The position numbers were made by a program, and so were the translations under genes. Below are positions 54,804-63,917 of a stretch of DNA of 64,000 bases, piece after piece; the stretch's first letter is position 1; each line of letters begins with the position of its first letter. Source of the DNA: Bacteroidota bacterium (GTDB lineage: Bacteria; Bacteroidota; Bacteroidia; 2-12-FULL-35-15). Below the pieces are notes generated by a model. It had not been told where the DNA came from, made no database searches, and worked only from the letters and a program-made list of their open reading frames with translations. The stretch lies in NCBI GenBank assembly GCA_017303895.1, contig JAFLBF010000008.1:72813-136812 (forward strand), in the 5' to 3' direction.

Positions 54804-56087
54804 CTATTTACGATTTGACAACTCCTCCAAAAACAACTCGATCGCATTATAAATATAATCTAAATCCTCATCCTGTATACAATACGGAGGCAATACATAT
54901 ACGATATTTCCTAGTGGACGTAAGATAATGCCTTTGGCAATAAAAAAGGAAGAGATCCGCTCCGACAATGAATTCAGGTAATTGGTCTGCTCCTCGTTCT
55001 TGATCTCAAATGCGATGATCGTACCCAACTGACGCACATCGATCAATGCAGGGTGTCCTTTTATTTTTTGAAAGAACTGCTCATGTTTTTTTGTAATCCT
55101 ATCAATATTCGATTGTGCTTCCGGTTGATCAAACAGGTCTAAACTTGCTAAAGCCGCTGAACAGGCAGTAGTATTCGCAGTGTAAGAATGACCATGAAAA
55201 AAGGTTTTCATTTTATCATCGCTAATAAAAGCATCATAGATAAACTCCGCACAAGCTGTAACTCCCAAAGGCATTACACCACCCGTCAAACCTTTACTCA
55301 AACAAACAATATCCGCTTTTTGTTTTAAATGATCCGATGCGAAGAACTTTCCCGTTCTTCCAAAGCCTGTCATTACTTCATCTGCAATGGTGATCACATT
55401 TTTTTCTTTACACATAGCGATCATTTCATCTAACACTGTAGCTGCATACATCACCATTCCACCTGCACCTTGCACCAAGGGTTCAAAAATAAAAGCAGAC
55501 ACCTCATTCTCTGAAATTGCTTTTTTTAAAGCCTGCTTTGCCTCATCTTCTTTTCCTTTAACAGGAACAGGGATATGAATGACGTCAAACAATAATTTAG
55601 AAAAAGGCATATTGAACGCATTTCTTGCTCCTACACTCATTCCTCCAAAGGTATCGCCATGATAGGCATTTTCAAATGCGATCACTTTTGTTCTTACCTG
55701 CTCTTTATTACTCCAATATTGAAAAGCCATTTTCAGTGCCACTTCCACCGCAGTAGAACCATTATCAGAATAAAAGATCCGGGATAAATTACCGGGTAAT
55801 CGTTTTAATAATCGCTCTGCCAATTCAATAGCGGGTTCATGTGTAAAGCCCGAGAAGATCGCATGTTCCAATGTAAACAATTGCTCAGAGATCTTTTTTG
55901 CCAAATAAGGATGCGCATGCCCGTGTACATTCACCCACCAGCTAGCCATCCCATCAATGTAACGGTTTCCCTTATCATCGAACAGATAAGCGCCTTCCCC
56001 ACGCACAATAGGAATTGGCAAGGGAGCAGCTTTGATCTGCGTAAATGGATGCCAGATCACTTTTTTATCTCTTTCTTCTAAACTCAT
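54804..56087 (-). CDS. bioA: Adenosylmethionine-8-amino-7-oxononanoate aminotransferase
   Basis: A 427-residue class III aminotransferase. [11 protein letters not shown] near the start, [62 protein letters not shown] (PLP Asp about residue 237) and [14 protein letters not shown] (Schiff-base Lys about 265) fit BioA rather than other class III enzymes. It makes 7,8-diaminopelargonate for biotin. The open frame extends 27 codons upstream, but [17 protein letters not shown] at ATG 56087 is the family start. No other bio genes are adjacent. Confidence 0.93.
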   Translation of the reverse strand: MSLEERDKKVIWHPFTQIKAAPLPIPIVRGEGAYLFDDKGNRYIDGMASWWVNVHGHAHPYLAKKISEQLFTLEHAIFSGFTHEPAIELAERLLKRLPGNLSRIFYSDNGSTAVEVALKMAFQYWSNKEQVRTKVIAFENAYHGDTFGGMSVGARNAFNMPFSKLLFDVIHIPVPVKGKEDEAKQALKKAISENEVSAFIFEPLVQGAGGMVMYAATVLDEMIAMCKEKNVITIADEVMTGFGRTGKFFASDHLKQKADIVCLSKGLTGGVMPLGVTACAEFIYDAFISDDKMKTFFHGHSYTANTTACSAALASLDLFDQPEAQSNIDRITKKHEQFFQKIKGHPALIDVRQLGTIIAFEIKNEEQTNYLNSLSERISSFFIAKGIILRPLGNIVYVLPPYCIQDEDLDYIYNAIELFLEELSNRK

Positions 56088-56125
56088 GCGATTGTAAATA
56101 TCTGAATTTTCTATCAATATCTTAT

Positions 56126-56153
56126 CTACGAATACGAATTCATACGAATATAC
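56126..56153. repeat. TACGAAT-rich repeat, copy 2 (5' of bioA)
   Basis: The second copy of the 28-base repeat described at 54768, about 39 bases 5' of the bioA start and in the same orientation. Confidence 0.6.
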
Positions 56154-56215
56154 AAATGCTGAATTCATTCAGAATCTCTGTGTTCTTCCTAATCATCAAA
56201 TTTGAAATTTTCCCT

Positions 56216-56223
56216 TACCTTTG
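56216..56223 (+). promoter_or_regulatory. -7 box of trmD
   Basis: TACCTTTG followed by C is an exact TAnnTTTG match, ending only 4 bases before the ATG at 56228. If used, the transcript would start at or next to the start codon. A TTTG at 56201-56204 is too close (11 bases) to be a good -33 box. Confidence 0.45.
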
Positions 56224-56227
56224 CAGC

Positions 56228-56902
56228 ATGCGTATCGATATCATTACTGTTTTACCACAATTGTTAGAAAGTCCTTTTCAGCATAGCATTCTTAAACGAG
56301 CTATCGATAAAGGCTTGGTGGAAGTGAACCTGATCAACCTGAGAGATTATTCTACCGACAAGCATAAAAATGTGGACGACTATGCTTTTGGTGGCGGAGC
56401 CGGAATGGTAATGGGAATTGAACCGATTGCTAATTGCATCAATGCGCTAAAGGCCGAACGCCAATACGATGAGATCATTTATACATCACCCGATGGTGAA
56501 ACATTGAATCAAAAGATCAGCAATCAACTTTCTACACTTAATAATATTATGATCTTATGCGGTCACTACAAAGGTGTGGATCAGCGGGTACGCGATCATT
56601 TTATTACAAAAGAGATCTCTATCGGTGATTATGTTTTGTCGGGAGGAGAATTGGCAGCAGCTGTTATTTGCGACAGTGTGATCCGTATCATTCCGGGAGC
56701 CATTTCCGATGAAACATCGGCACTGACCGATTCATTTCAGGATAATTTATTGGCACCACCTGTTTATACGCGTCCTGCGGATTATAACGGATGGAAAGTC
56801 CCTGAAATATTACTTTCTGGTCATGCAGAAAAGATCGACAACTGGAGACATGAACAAAGTTTGGAGCGTACTAAACAAAGAAGACCTGATCTGCTTAAGT
56901 AA
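56228..56902 (+). CDS. trmD: tRNA (guanine-N1)-methyltransferase
   Basis: A 224-residue SPOUT-class Trm[21 protein letters not shown] opens it, [27 protein letters not shown] about residue 38, [34 protein letters not shown] is the knotted SAM site about residue 112, and [34 protein letters not shown] closes it. It methylates G37 of tRNA. The frame is open 61 codons further upstream over bioA, but the family starts at this ATG. No rpsP/rimM/rplS operon is attached here. Confidence 0.94.
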   Translation: MRIDIITVLPQLLESPFQHSILKRAIDKGLVEVNLINLRDYSTDKHKNVDDYAFGGGAGMVMGIEPIANCINALKAERQYDEIIYTSPDGETLNQKISNQLSTLNNIMILCGHYKGVDQRVRDHFITKEISIGDYVLSGGELAAAVICDSVIRIIPGAISDETSALTDSFQDNLLAPPVYTRPADYNGWKVPEILLSGHAEKIDNWRHEQSLERTKQRRPDLLK

Positions 56903-56903
56903 G

Positions 56904-56932
56904 TTTAACCGCGAAGACGCAGAGACGCGAAG
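56904..56932. repeat. Left imperfect inverted repeat of the GxxExxY cassette
   Basis: The segment begins TTTAACCGCGAAGACGC directly after the trmD stop. Its first 25 bases match the reverse complement of 57429-57453 at 19 of 25 positions, framing the GxxExxY gene. Confidence 0.65.
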
Positions 56933-56933
56933 T

Positions 56934-56955
56934 TTTCATCGCTAAAGCGATGAAA
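56934..56955. terminator. Hairpin between trmD and the GxxExxY gene
   Basis: TTTCATCGC (56934-56942) pairs with GCGATGAAA (56947-56955), loop TAAA. It could end either of the two convergent genes. The flanking T or A tracts are weak. Confidence 0.5.
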
Positions 56956-56972
56956 CTGTAAATTTTAAAAAA

Positions 56973-57359
56973 TCAATAATTATTTACAAAACGTTTAATT
57001 CCATTCTTCACTAAAGGAACGTTGAAATTAACTAGAAAGCCAAGACGCTTATCAGTCAGTCGCAAATAGGATATCAGCTGAGCTTCAAAAACAGGTAAAA
57101 TAACTTCTGCCGATTTTAATTCAATAATGATCTCACTTTCTACGAGGATATCAATTTTGAATTCCTTTGACAATTCAAAGCCTTTGTATATTAAGGGGAT
57201 AACAACTTGATTTTGAGCTTTTACACCGCGCAGTTCAAACTCTTTCATCATGCATAACTCATAAACAGACTCCAACAAACCTGGCCCCATCTCGCGATGT
57301 ACACAAATACAAACATCCACTATTTGTTTAGAAATCTTATCAAATTCTTCTCTCGTCAT
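56973..57359 (-). CDS. GxxExxY family protein (PD-(D/E)xK nuclease fold)
   Basis: A 128-residue protein of the GxxExxY family (PDDEXK_3-type). The naming motif appears as GPGLLESVYE near residue 24. The putative nuclease core is KIDILVESEIIIELKSAE (Asp, then E-x-K) near residue 75, with ISYLRLTDKRLGFLVNFN after it. Whether it is an active nuclease is not known. ATG 57359 (MTREEF) is chosen over TTG 57377, which lies in a hairpin. The gene is enclosed by imperfect inverted repeats and inserted between trmD and hisS, suggesting a mobile or dispersed cassette. Confidence 0.85.
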   Translation of the reverse strand: MTREEFDKISKQIVDVCICVHREMGPGLLESVYELCMMKEFELRGVKAQNQVVIPLIYKGFELSKEFKIDILVESEIIIELKSAEVILPVFEAQLISYLRLTDKRLGFLVNFNVPLVKNGIKRFVNNY

Positions 57360-57367
57360 ACATTTTA

Positions 57368-57386
57368 AATTGTCCAAGGGACAATT
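57368..57386. repeat. Perfect 8-bp hairpin 5' of the GxxExxY start
   Basis: AATTGTCC (57368-57375) and GGACAATT (57379-57386) around AAG form a perfect short stem, 8 bases before the ATG at 57359 on the minus strand. It could influence translation. Confidence 0.5.
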
Positions 57387-57428
57387 CTAATTCGCGTCAA
57401 TTTTATACGTCTTGCTATGATTAGCTTG

Positions 57429-57455
57429 GTGCCTCTCCGCCTTTGCGGTGAAAAA
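57429..57455. repeat. Right imperfect inverted repeat of the GxxExxY cassette
   Basis: The segment ends TTTGCGGTGAAAAA directly against the hisS stop codon. Its reverse complement begins TTTTTCACCGCAAAGGCGG and aligns with the left copy at 56904. Confidence 0.65.
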
Positions 57456-58886
57456 TTACTTCAATCGTTCAATGATCTGATCGATCGTTAATTTTTCCTG
57501 TTCACCGGATGTCATGTTTTTGAAAGCTAATTGTCCGCTTTGCATTTCATCACCACCAACGATCACTACAAAAGGAACCTTTTTATCATCGGCATAACCC
57601 ATTTGCTTTTTCATTTTGGCATTGGCATCAGGATATACTTCGGCATTGATACCAGCTTTACGAACTCTTGATAACAGTGGCAAACAATAGGCTTGCTCTG
57701 CTTCCCCAAACGTTACGAATAATAATTTGGTGCTGGCTGTAACCGATTCAGGAAATAAATTCAATTCCAATAACACATCATAGATACGGTCGGCTCCAAA
57801 AGAGATACCGACTCCGCTCATATTCGGCAAACCAAAAATACCGGTAAGGTCATCATAGCGACCACCACCGGTGATACTGCTGGTAAATTCAGAACGGGAA
57901 TCGTTTACTTTCACTTCAAAGATAGCTCCGGTGTAATAGTTGAGACCGCGAGCAAGTGTAATATCCAATTCAACGTTTGCAGTTGATAGACCTGATGCTT
58001 CTACCGTTTTAAAAACATATTCCAGCTCTTCTATTCCTTTTAAACCAATTTCAGAACTCGCTAATAGGGATCTTAAGAAATTTAATTTTTCAGCGGTAGA
58101 ACCTGTAAATTCGATCAATGGCTGCAACTTCTGAATAGCTGCATCACTTACCCCATTCTCCTGCAATTCTTTGTTTACGCCATCTTTACCAATCTTATCC
58201 AATTTATCAATGGCAACAGTAATGGTAACGATCTTTTCTTTTTCTCCGATCACTTCTGCTATTCCACTCAAGATCTTCCTATTATTGATCTTGATCAGAA
58301 CACCTAATCCCAAAGCAGTGAATACATCATCCATCATTTGCACCAATTCCACTTCATTCAACAAGGAATTACTCCCGATCACATCGGCATCACATTGGTA
58401 AAATTCGCGGTAACGACCTTTTTGTGGCCTATCAGCACGCCATACCGGTTGGATCTGATAACGTTTGAATGGAAAAGAGATCTCATTCTGGTGTTGTACC
58501 ACATAACGCGCAAATGGAACGGTAAGGTCGTATCGAAGAGCTTTTTCAGAGATGATTTTCAATAAGGATTTCGATACGCTTTCTGTATCAAAGACATCTA
58601 TTCCATTTTCATTTCTCTTAGGGTAATTACCATTAAAAAGTTCTGATCCAGAAGAAATAGAATTCATAAAATCCCCACTATTCAAGATCTTAAATATCAA
58701 TTTATCTCCTTCATCCCCATACTTACCCATTAAGGTTGAAAGGTTCTCCATAGCAGGTGTTTCAATAGGCAAATAGCCATAACGTTGAAACGTTTTTTTG
58801 ATGGTATCAAATATATAGTTACGTCTCACCATTTCCTGTGGTGAAAAATCGCGGGTTCCTTTTGGTATGCTTGGTTTTTGTGCCAT
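57456..58886 (-). CDS. hisS: Histidyl-tRNA synthetase
   Basis: A 476-residue class II synthetase. [22 protein letters not shown] opens it; motif 2 is [31 protein letters not shown] about residues 140-172; the His-specific [16 protein letters not shown] and motif 3 [22 protein letters not shown] are present; an anticodon-binding domain covers the last about 100 residues. It charges tRNA-His. The TTG two codons upstream is ignored in favour of ATG 58886 ([10 protein letters not shown]). Length is normal. Confidence 0.95.
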   Translation of the reverse strand: MAQKPSIPKGTRDFSPQEMVRRNYIFDTIKKTFQRYGYLPIETPAMENLSTLMGKYGDEGDKLIFKILNSGDFMNSISSGSELFNGNYPKRNENGIDVFDTESVSKSLLKIISEKALRYDLTVPFARYVVQHQNEISFPFKRYQIQPVWRADRPQKGRYREFYQCDADVIGSNSLLNEVELVQMMDDVFTALGLGVLIKINNRKILSGIAEVIGEKEKIVTITVAIDKLDKIGKDGVNKELQENGVSDAAIQKLQPLIEFTGSTAEKLNFLRSLLASSEIGLKGIEELEYVFKTVEASGLSTANVELDITLARGLNYYTGAIFEVKVNDSRSEFTSSITGGGRYDDLTGIFGLPNMSGVGISFGADRIYDVLLELNLFPESVTASTKLLFVTFGEAEQAYCLPLLSRVRKAGINAEVYPDANAKMKKQMGYADDKKVPFVVIVGGDEMQSGQLAFKNMTSGEQEKLTIDQIIERLK

Positions 58887-59063
58887 GATCAATATTTCCT
58901 TTTCAGATTGCGAATATCGTGATTTTTTTCATCCATTCTCATGGCTGTTCATCTATCTAATTTAGCCACTCGTCACATTATAACCCAAATTCCTATAAAA
59001 ACAGGCTCAAAATGTGCTTTAGATTGTTAAATTCGTGGCTGAATTTTTTGAAACACCAACTTT

Positions 59064-61214
59064 ATGAAAAAAATAATTACACTTATTGCTTCAGCTTTTG
59101 TTTTTACTTCTACAATTGCTGATGAAGGAATGTGGTTACCAATGCTTTTGAAAAATAACTATGAGCAAATGGTAAAACAAGGCTTAAAGCTTACTCCTGA
59201 ACAATTATATGACATCAACAACTCCAGTTTAAAAGATGCAATTGCCTGGTTCAATGGCGGCTGTACATCAGAAATCATATCTGATCAAGGGTTATTGTTA
59301 ACTAATCACCACTGCGGATACGATGCTATTGCAACACATAGTACCACGGCCGATAATATTCTTGACAATGGATTCTGGGCAAAGTCATTTGCTGAAGAAA
59401 AACCAAATCAGGGAATGTGGGTTTCTATTCTACATCATATGGAAGATGTGTCGGACAGAGTAAACAAGGCTTTAGAAGGAATTACTGATGCGAAAGCATT
59501 AGAAGCAAAAAAGGCTGAAATATTCAAAGCCATTCAAGAGGAAGCAGGCAAAAATGGAGAGTACATGACCAGTGTCAAATCTATGTTCAAAGACAATGCG
59601 TTCTATTTGTTTGTTTTTGAAAAATTTACAGACATCCGCTTGGTAGCTGCACCACCTCAATCGGTAGGTAAATTTGGTGGCGATACGGACAACTGGATGT
59701 GGCCTCGTCATACAGGTGATTTCTCCATGTTCCGTATCTATGCCAACAAAGACAATAAACCGGCAAACTATTCAAAAGACAATGTGCCTTACAAACCAAA
59801 GAAATTTTTACCTGTATCTATCAAAGGATTAAAAGAAGACGATTACACCATGGTGTATGGTTTCCCGGGAAGAACTAACCGTTACGAAACATCTTTTGGT
59901 GTTCAATTGGCGATCGATAAAGTAAACCCTACTATTGTTAAATTACGTGATGCACGTTTAAGCTCATGGAAAGAGGAAATGGTAAAAAGCGACAGTGTTC
60001 GTTTATTGCTTTCTGCTGATTATGCAAGCATCGCTAACTACTGGAAATTCTTTATCGGTCAAACCGAGCAATTAAAAAGAATGAAAGTGGTGGATGAAAA
60101 ATTAGCTACTGAAAAACAATTTGCAGCTTGGGCAAAAGGGAAACCTGAATACGAAAATGTATTGAGCAATTTTGAAAATGCCTATAAAGGTTATCAAAAC
60201 TATGCTTTACACAACACCTTCATGCGTGAAGGAGTAAGTGGTTCTTCTTTGATAGCATACGCTTCATCGTATATGGCTTTGGAAAAACTATTAAAAGCGG
60301 AAAAGCCTGACCAAGCAGAGATCGACAAAGCAATTGCTCGTATCAAAGCAAATGGTGCGGAGTTTTACAAACAGTTCAATCTTGTTTCTGAGCAAAAGAT
60401 CTTAGCAAAACTGACACAGTATTTCTATGAAATGATCCCTGCAGATCAACATCCGCAATACTTAACAGACCTTGTAAAAAAGAACAAAGGCAAAACAAAT
60501 ACTGAAACATTCGAAAAATATGCGAAGAAAGTATTTGAAAAGTCGTTCTTAACAACAGCAGCAAAACAAGACAAATATTTAACAAAGCCTGATCTAAAGA
60601 AATTGCAAGCAGATCCTGCTTTTGCACATTTCAAAGCCTTCTATGATAATTTCATGACGAATATCAAACCGCATGTGGATGCATTTAACGCAGTGAACAA
60701 TGCAGAAGGTAGGAAATACATGAAAGGATTAATGGCAATGAATCCGGGCAAATTATTCTATCCGGATGCGAACGGAACATTGCGTTTAACCTATGGTAAT
60801 GTAAGATCATACGCTCCGAAAGATGGAGTACAATTTGGATACTACACCACCTTAGAAGGAGTAATGGAAAAAGAGAATCCAAAAGATTTTGAATTCATTG
60901 TTCCTGCTAGATTAAAGGAGCTTTACAAGGCAAAAGATTACGGTCAGTATGCCAACGAAAAAGGCGAATTACCGGTAGCGATCATCAGTAACAATGATAT
61001 CACAGGAGGTAATTCAGGAAGTCCGGTGATCAATGGCAATGGCGAATTGGTTGGTTTGGCATTTGATGGTAACTGGGAAGCTATGAGTGGTGATATTTAT
61101 TTCGACAGCAAATACAAACGTACGATCAGTAATGACATCCGTTACATCTTATTTATGATCGATAAATTTGGTGGAGCAACCAATTTGATCAATGAAATGA
61201 AGATCGTGAAGTAA
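59064..61214 (+). CDS. dpp7: S46 family dipeptidyl-peptidase, DPP7-like
   Basis: A 716-residue exported peptidase. Signal peptide MKKIITLIASAFVFTSTIA, then LLLTNHHCGYDAI with the catalytic His about residue 83, GGDTDNWMWPRHTGDFSMFR with the Asp about residue 225, and ITGGNSGSPVINGNGELVGLAFDGN with the nucleophile Ser near residue 650. The Gly in LAFDGNWEAMSGD matches DPP7 (hydrophobic P1) rather than the Arg of DPP11 (Asp/Glu P1). It releases dipeptides from peptide N-termini in the periplasm. A strong terminator follows. Confidence 0.93.
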   Translation: MKKIITLIASAFVFTSTIADEGMWLPMLLKNNYEQMVKQGLKLTPEQLYDINNSSLKDAIAWFNGGCTSEIISDQGLLLTNHHCGYDAIATHSTTADNILDNGFWAKSFAEEKPNQGMWVSILHHMEDVSDRVNKALEGITDAKALEAKKAEIFKAIQEEAGKNGEYMTSVKSMFKDNAFYLFVFEKFTDIRLVAAPPQSVGKFGGDTDNWMWPRHTGDFSMFRIYANKDNKPANYSKDNVPYKPKKFLPVSIKGLKEDDYTMVYGFPGRTNRYETSFGVQLAIDKVNPTIVKLRDARLSSWKEEMVKSDSVRLLLSADYASIANYWKFFIGQTEQLKRMKVVDEKLATEKQFAAWAKGKPEYENVLSNFENAYKGYQNYALHNTFMREGVSGSSLIAYASSYMALEKLLKAEKPDQAEIDKAIARIKANGAEFYKQFNLVSEQKILAKLTQYFYEMIPADQHPQYLTDLVKKNKGKTNTETFEKYAKKVFEKSFLTTAAKQDKYLTKPDLKKLQADPAFAHFKAFYDNFMTNIKPHVDAFNAVNNAEGRKYMKGLMAMNPGKLFYPDANGTLRLTYGNVRSYAPKDGVQFGYYTTLEGVMEKENPKDFEFIVPARLKELYKAKDYGQYANEKGELPVAIISNNDITGGNSGSPVINGNGELVGLAFDGNWEAMSGDIYFDSKYKRTISNDIRYILFMIDKFGGATNLINEMKIVK

Positions 61215-61230
61215 TAGATCAACAAATAAA

Positions 61231-61258
61231 AAAGCCCAAGCAAATGCTTGGGCTTTTT
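61231..61258. terminator. Bidirectional rho-independent terminator
   Basis: AAAGCCCAAGC (61231-61241) pairs with GCTTGGGCTTT (61246-61256), loop AAAT, with A and T tracts on both sides, between two convergent genes. Confidence 0.9.
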
Positions 61259-62068
61259 TTATTTTATCTTCTTCAAAATCTTTTTGATCTCATTCTTTAT
61301 TTCCGATCCGATAATAGCTTTACCGATGGTTGGATCACTGATGGATGTTTTCAGGATCTCCATTTCATCGTTAAAATCAAATTTGTGATCCTTATTCGAA
61401 TCCATTCTTACTTTCATTAGAACGGTATTTGTTGGAGCATCAATGAACCAATCCACCAACTGTGTATTATCAGGCGTAACAGGTGTCATTACCTTACCTG
61501 AAAGATCCGTAAGATATACTTTCTCCGCATCATCTGCATTGATATAACCATCCAGATTGGAATCGTATTCATGAATAGCCATCAAAATGAACCAATACTT
61601 ATCACCATCATACTCTTTATCGTAATAAGGAAAATAAAACTGGGAAATAATGGCAGGTTTATTCAATAACAAATGTGTTTCTTCTAACTTTTTATTGTAA
61701 AAAATGATGTTATTACAATTGCCAAATTCAAGCGCATAGAAGTTATACTTATAACTTCTCCATCCGCTAAATGAGGTTTCATATTCATCAGAGGATTTAC
61801 TTCTTAAACCACCATCCATCACATTATCAAGCGTTTTCATACCCAATGGCACCAACAAATAATCAGTACTATCCAAACTAACATAATCGCCATACACGAG
61901 GATCTGTTGCTTTTTATTATCCTCTGCTTTGGTAGAATCGGTGTTCACCAGTTGAATACCGGTCGTATTACGGTTGCTTTTACCATCCACAAATACTAAA
62001 AAGATCAGTACCAGCAAAGCACCTACTACTCCACCTACAATAATTCCTAAAATTAATTTTCCTCTCAT
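61259..62068 (-). CDS. Membrane-anchored protein of unknown function
   Basis: A 269-residue protein with one N-terminal helix (LILGIIVGGVVGALLVLIFLVF) and a soluble, probably periplasmic, domain. It contains two Asp-rich segments, YDSNLDGYINADDAEKVYL about residues 180-195 and MDSNKDHKFDFNDE near residue 240, that look like EF-hand (dockerin-like) calcium loops. No family is recognised. The open frame extends to 62101, but that part is the terminator of the upstream gene, so ATG 62068 is chosen. Calcium binding is an inference. Confidence 0.65.
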   Translation of the reverse strand: MRGKLILGIIVGGVVGALLVLIFLVFVDGKSNRNTTGIQLVNTDSTKAEDNKKQQILVYGDYVSLDSTDYLLVPLGMKTLDNVMDGGLRSKSSDEYETSFSGWRSYKYNFYALEFGNCNNIIFYNKKLEETHLLLNKPAIISQFYFPYYDKEYDGDKYWFILMAIHEYDSNLDGYINADDAEKVYLTDLSGKVMTPVTPDNTQLVDWFIDAPTNTVLMKVRMDSNKDHKFDFNDEMEILKTSISDPTIGKAIIGSEIKNEIKKILKKIK

Positions 62069-62087
62069 GATGTTTATTTTAAAATAA

Positions 62088-62118
62088 AATGAGGAATTCA
62101 TGTTTTGAATTCCTCATT
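62088..62118 (-). terminator. Perfect 13-bp hairpin terminator after ettA
   Basis: Arms 62088-62100 and 62106-62118 are perfect 13-base complements with a 5-base loop. On the minus strand TTTTATTTT follows, so it fits the ettA transcript end, 33 bases past the stop codon. Confidence 0.75.
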
Positions 62119-62150
62119 AAAATTAGATCAAATAATAAGGCTATAAATAA

Positions 62151-63836
62151 TTAAACTGTTAATTTTTTATAACGCACACGCTTCGGCTCTACATTTCCTA
62201 AACGTTTTTTCTTGTTCTCCTCGTATTCGGAGTAACCACCTTCGAAGTAATATACTTGTGAATCACCCTCAAATGCAAGAATGTGTGTACACACACGATC
62301 CAGGAACCAACGGTCATGGGAAATGATCACCGCACAGCCTGCAAAATTCTCCAAACCTTCTTCCAATGCACGCAGTGTATTTACATCCAAATCGTTGGTA
62401 GGCTCATCCAGCAACAATACGTTACCTTCTTCTTTTAATGCCATGGCTAAGTGTAAACGGTTACGCTCACCACCGGAGAGGATACCGCATTTTTTACCTT
62501 GATCGGAACCCGCAAAGTTAAAACGTGAAATATATGCACGTGAATTCATTTGTCGGCCACCCATAATAATGTTATCAGCACCTCCGCTTAATACATCATA
62601 GATCGTTTTATCAGGATCAATGTCTTTGTGCGACTGATCCACATAAGAAATCTTCACTGTTGGTCCCACCTTAAATTCGCCTTTATCAGGTGTTTCCTGT
62701 CCCATGATCATACGGAACAAGGTAGTTTTACCGGCACCGTTCGGACCAATGATTCCAACGATACCTGCAGGAGGCAATTTGAAACTCAAATTTTCATACA
62801 ATAATTTATCGCCATAAGCTTTTGAAATGCCAATCGCCTCGATCACTTCATTACCTAAACGTGGTCCGTTCGGAATAAAGATCTCCAGTTTTTCTTCTTT
62901 CTCTTTTACATCTTCACCCAACATTTTTTCATAGTTCTGTAAACGGGCTTTCGATTTTGCCTGACGACCTTTAGCTCCCTGACGCACCCAATCCAACTCG
63001 CGCTGTAAGGTTTTCTGACGCTTACTCTCCGTTTTCTCTTCCTGTGCTAAACGTTTTTGTTTTTGATCCAACCATTCTGAATAGTTTCCTTTCCAAGGAA
63101 TACCTTCACCTCTATCCAACTCCAGGATCCAACCGGCAACATTATCAAGGAAATATCTATCGTGGGTAACCGCAATAACAGTTCCTTTGTAATGCTGTAA
63201 ATGTTGCTCTAACCAATCAACCGACTCAGCATCCAAGTGGTTGGTAGGCTCATCCAGCAATAGAATTTCAGGCTCCTGGATCAACAAACGGCACAAAGCC
63301 ACTCGTCTGCGCTCACCACCCGACAAATGTTTGATCGGTGTATCACTTTCCGGACAACGCAATGCTTCCATAGCCTGCTCCAAACGATTATCTAAATTCC
63401 ATAGATCCAACTGATCGATCTGATCTTGCAGATATGCCTGACGATTGATCAACTTATCCATTTTATCAGGATCATTCAAATATTCTTCTTCAGCGAACTT
63501 ATTGTTCACCTCATCGTATTCCTTCAATATGTTCACATGCTCCTGTGCACCTTCACGAACCACTTCCAAAACAGTTTTGTTATCATCCAGCTGCGGTTCC
63601 TGCTCTAAATATCCTACACGGTAACCCGGTGAAAAATGGATCTCTCCCTGATAATTCTTTTCAATACCGGCAATGATCTTCATTAAGGTTGATTTACCCG
63701 ATCCGTTCAAACCGAGGATACCGATCTTTGCTCCGTAATAGAAAGATAAATAAATGTCTTTTAAGATTGTTTTGCCTGTTGGTAACGTACGACTAACGTT
63801 TACCATCGAAAAAATGATTTGTCTGCCTTCTGACAT
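62151..63836 (-). CDS. ettA: Energy-dependent translational throttle protein EttA
   Basis: A 561-residue ABC-F ATPase with two nucleotide-binding domains. Walker A GLNGSGKSTLMKIIAG about residue 41, signature IKHLSGGERRRVALCR about residue 168, Walker B EILLLDEPTNHLDAESV; then a P-site tRNA-interacting linker about 245-320 (DWVRQGAKGRQAKSKARLQ), and a second set GPNGAGKTTLFRM, GILSGGERNRLHLAMAL, LLLDEPTNDLDV. The opener RQIIFSMVNVSRTLPTGKTIL is EttA-like. It binds the ribosomal E site and gates elongation by ATP/ADP state. Confidence 0.92.
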   Translation of the reverse strand: MSEGRQIIFSMVNVSRTLPTGKTILKDIYLSFYYGAKIGILGLNGSGKSTLMKIIAGIEKNYQGEIHFSPGYRVGYLEQEPQLDDNKTVLEVVREGAQEHVNILKEYDEVNNKFAEEEYLNDPDKMDKLINRQAYLQDQIDQLDLWNLDNRLEQAMEALRCPESDTPIKHLSGGERRRVALCRLLIQEPEILLLDEPTNHLDAESVDWLEQHLQHYKGTVIAVTHDRYFLDNVAGWILELDRGEGIPWKGNYSEWLDQKQKRLAQEEKTESKRQKTLQRELDWVRQGAKGRQAKSKARLQNYEKMLGEDVKEKEEKLEIFIPNGPRLGNEVIEAIGISKAYGDKLLYENLSFKLPPAGIVGIIGPNGAGKTTLFRMIMGQETPDKGEFKVGPTVKISYVDQSHKDIDPDKTIYDVLSGGADNIIMGGRQMNSRAYISRFNFAGSDQGKKCGILSGGERNRLHLAMALKEEGNVLLLDEPTNDLDVNTLRALEEGLENFAGCAVIISHDRWFLDRVCTHILAFEGDSQVYYFEGGYSEYEENKKKRLGNVEPKRVRYKKLTV

Positions 63837-63917
63837 GCTTTAGAAATTATAAATGAAAAATGATGAATTATAAATTTTTGAGCTGCAAATATCGTAAAAA
63901 TCGGCAATAAAAGCAGA

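Noticed and set aside
56088-56168. 27-residue N-terminal extension of BioA
   Set aside because: It is a translation of the TACGAAT repeat region; the family start is [12 protein letters not shown].
56045-56227. 61-residue N-terminal extension of TrmD
   Set aside because: It runs antisense over the bioA start and has no TrmD similarity.
56904-57455. GxxExxY cassette as a transposon
   Set aside because: No transposase motif, and no clear target-site duplication could be seen; kept as a cassette of unknown mobility.
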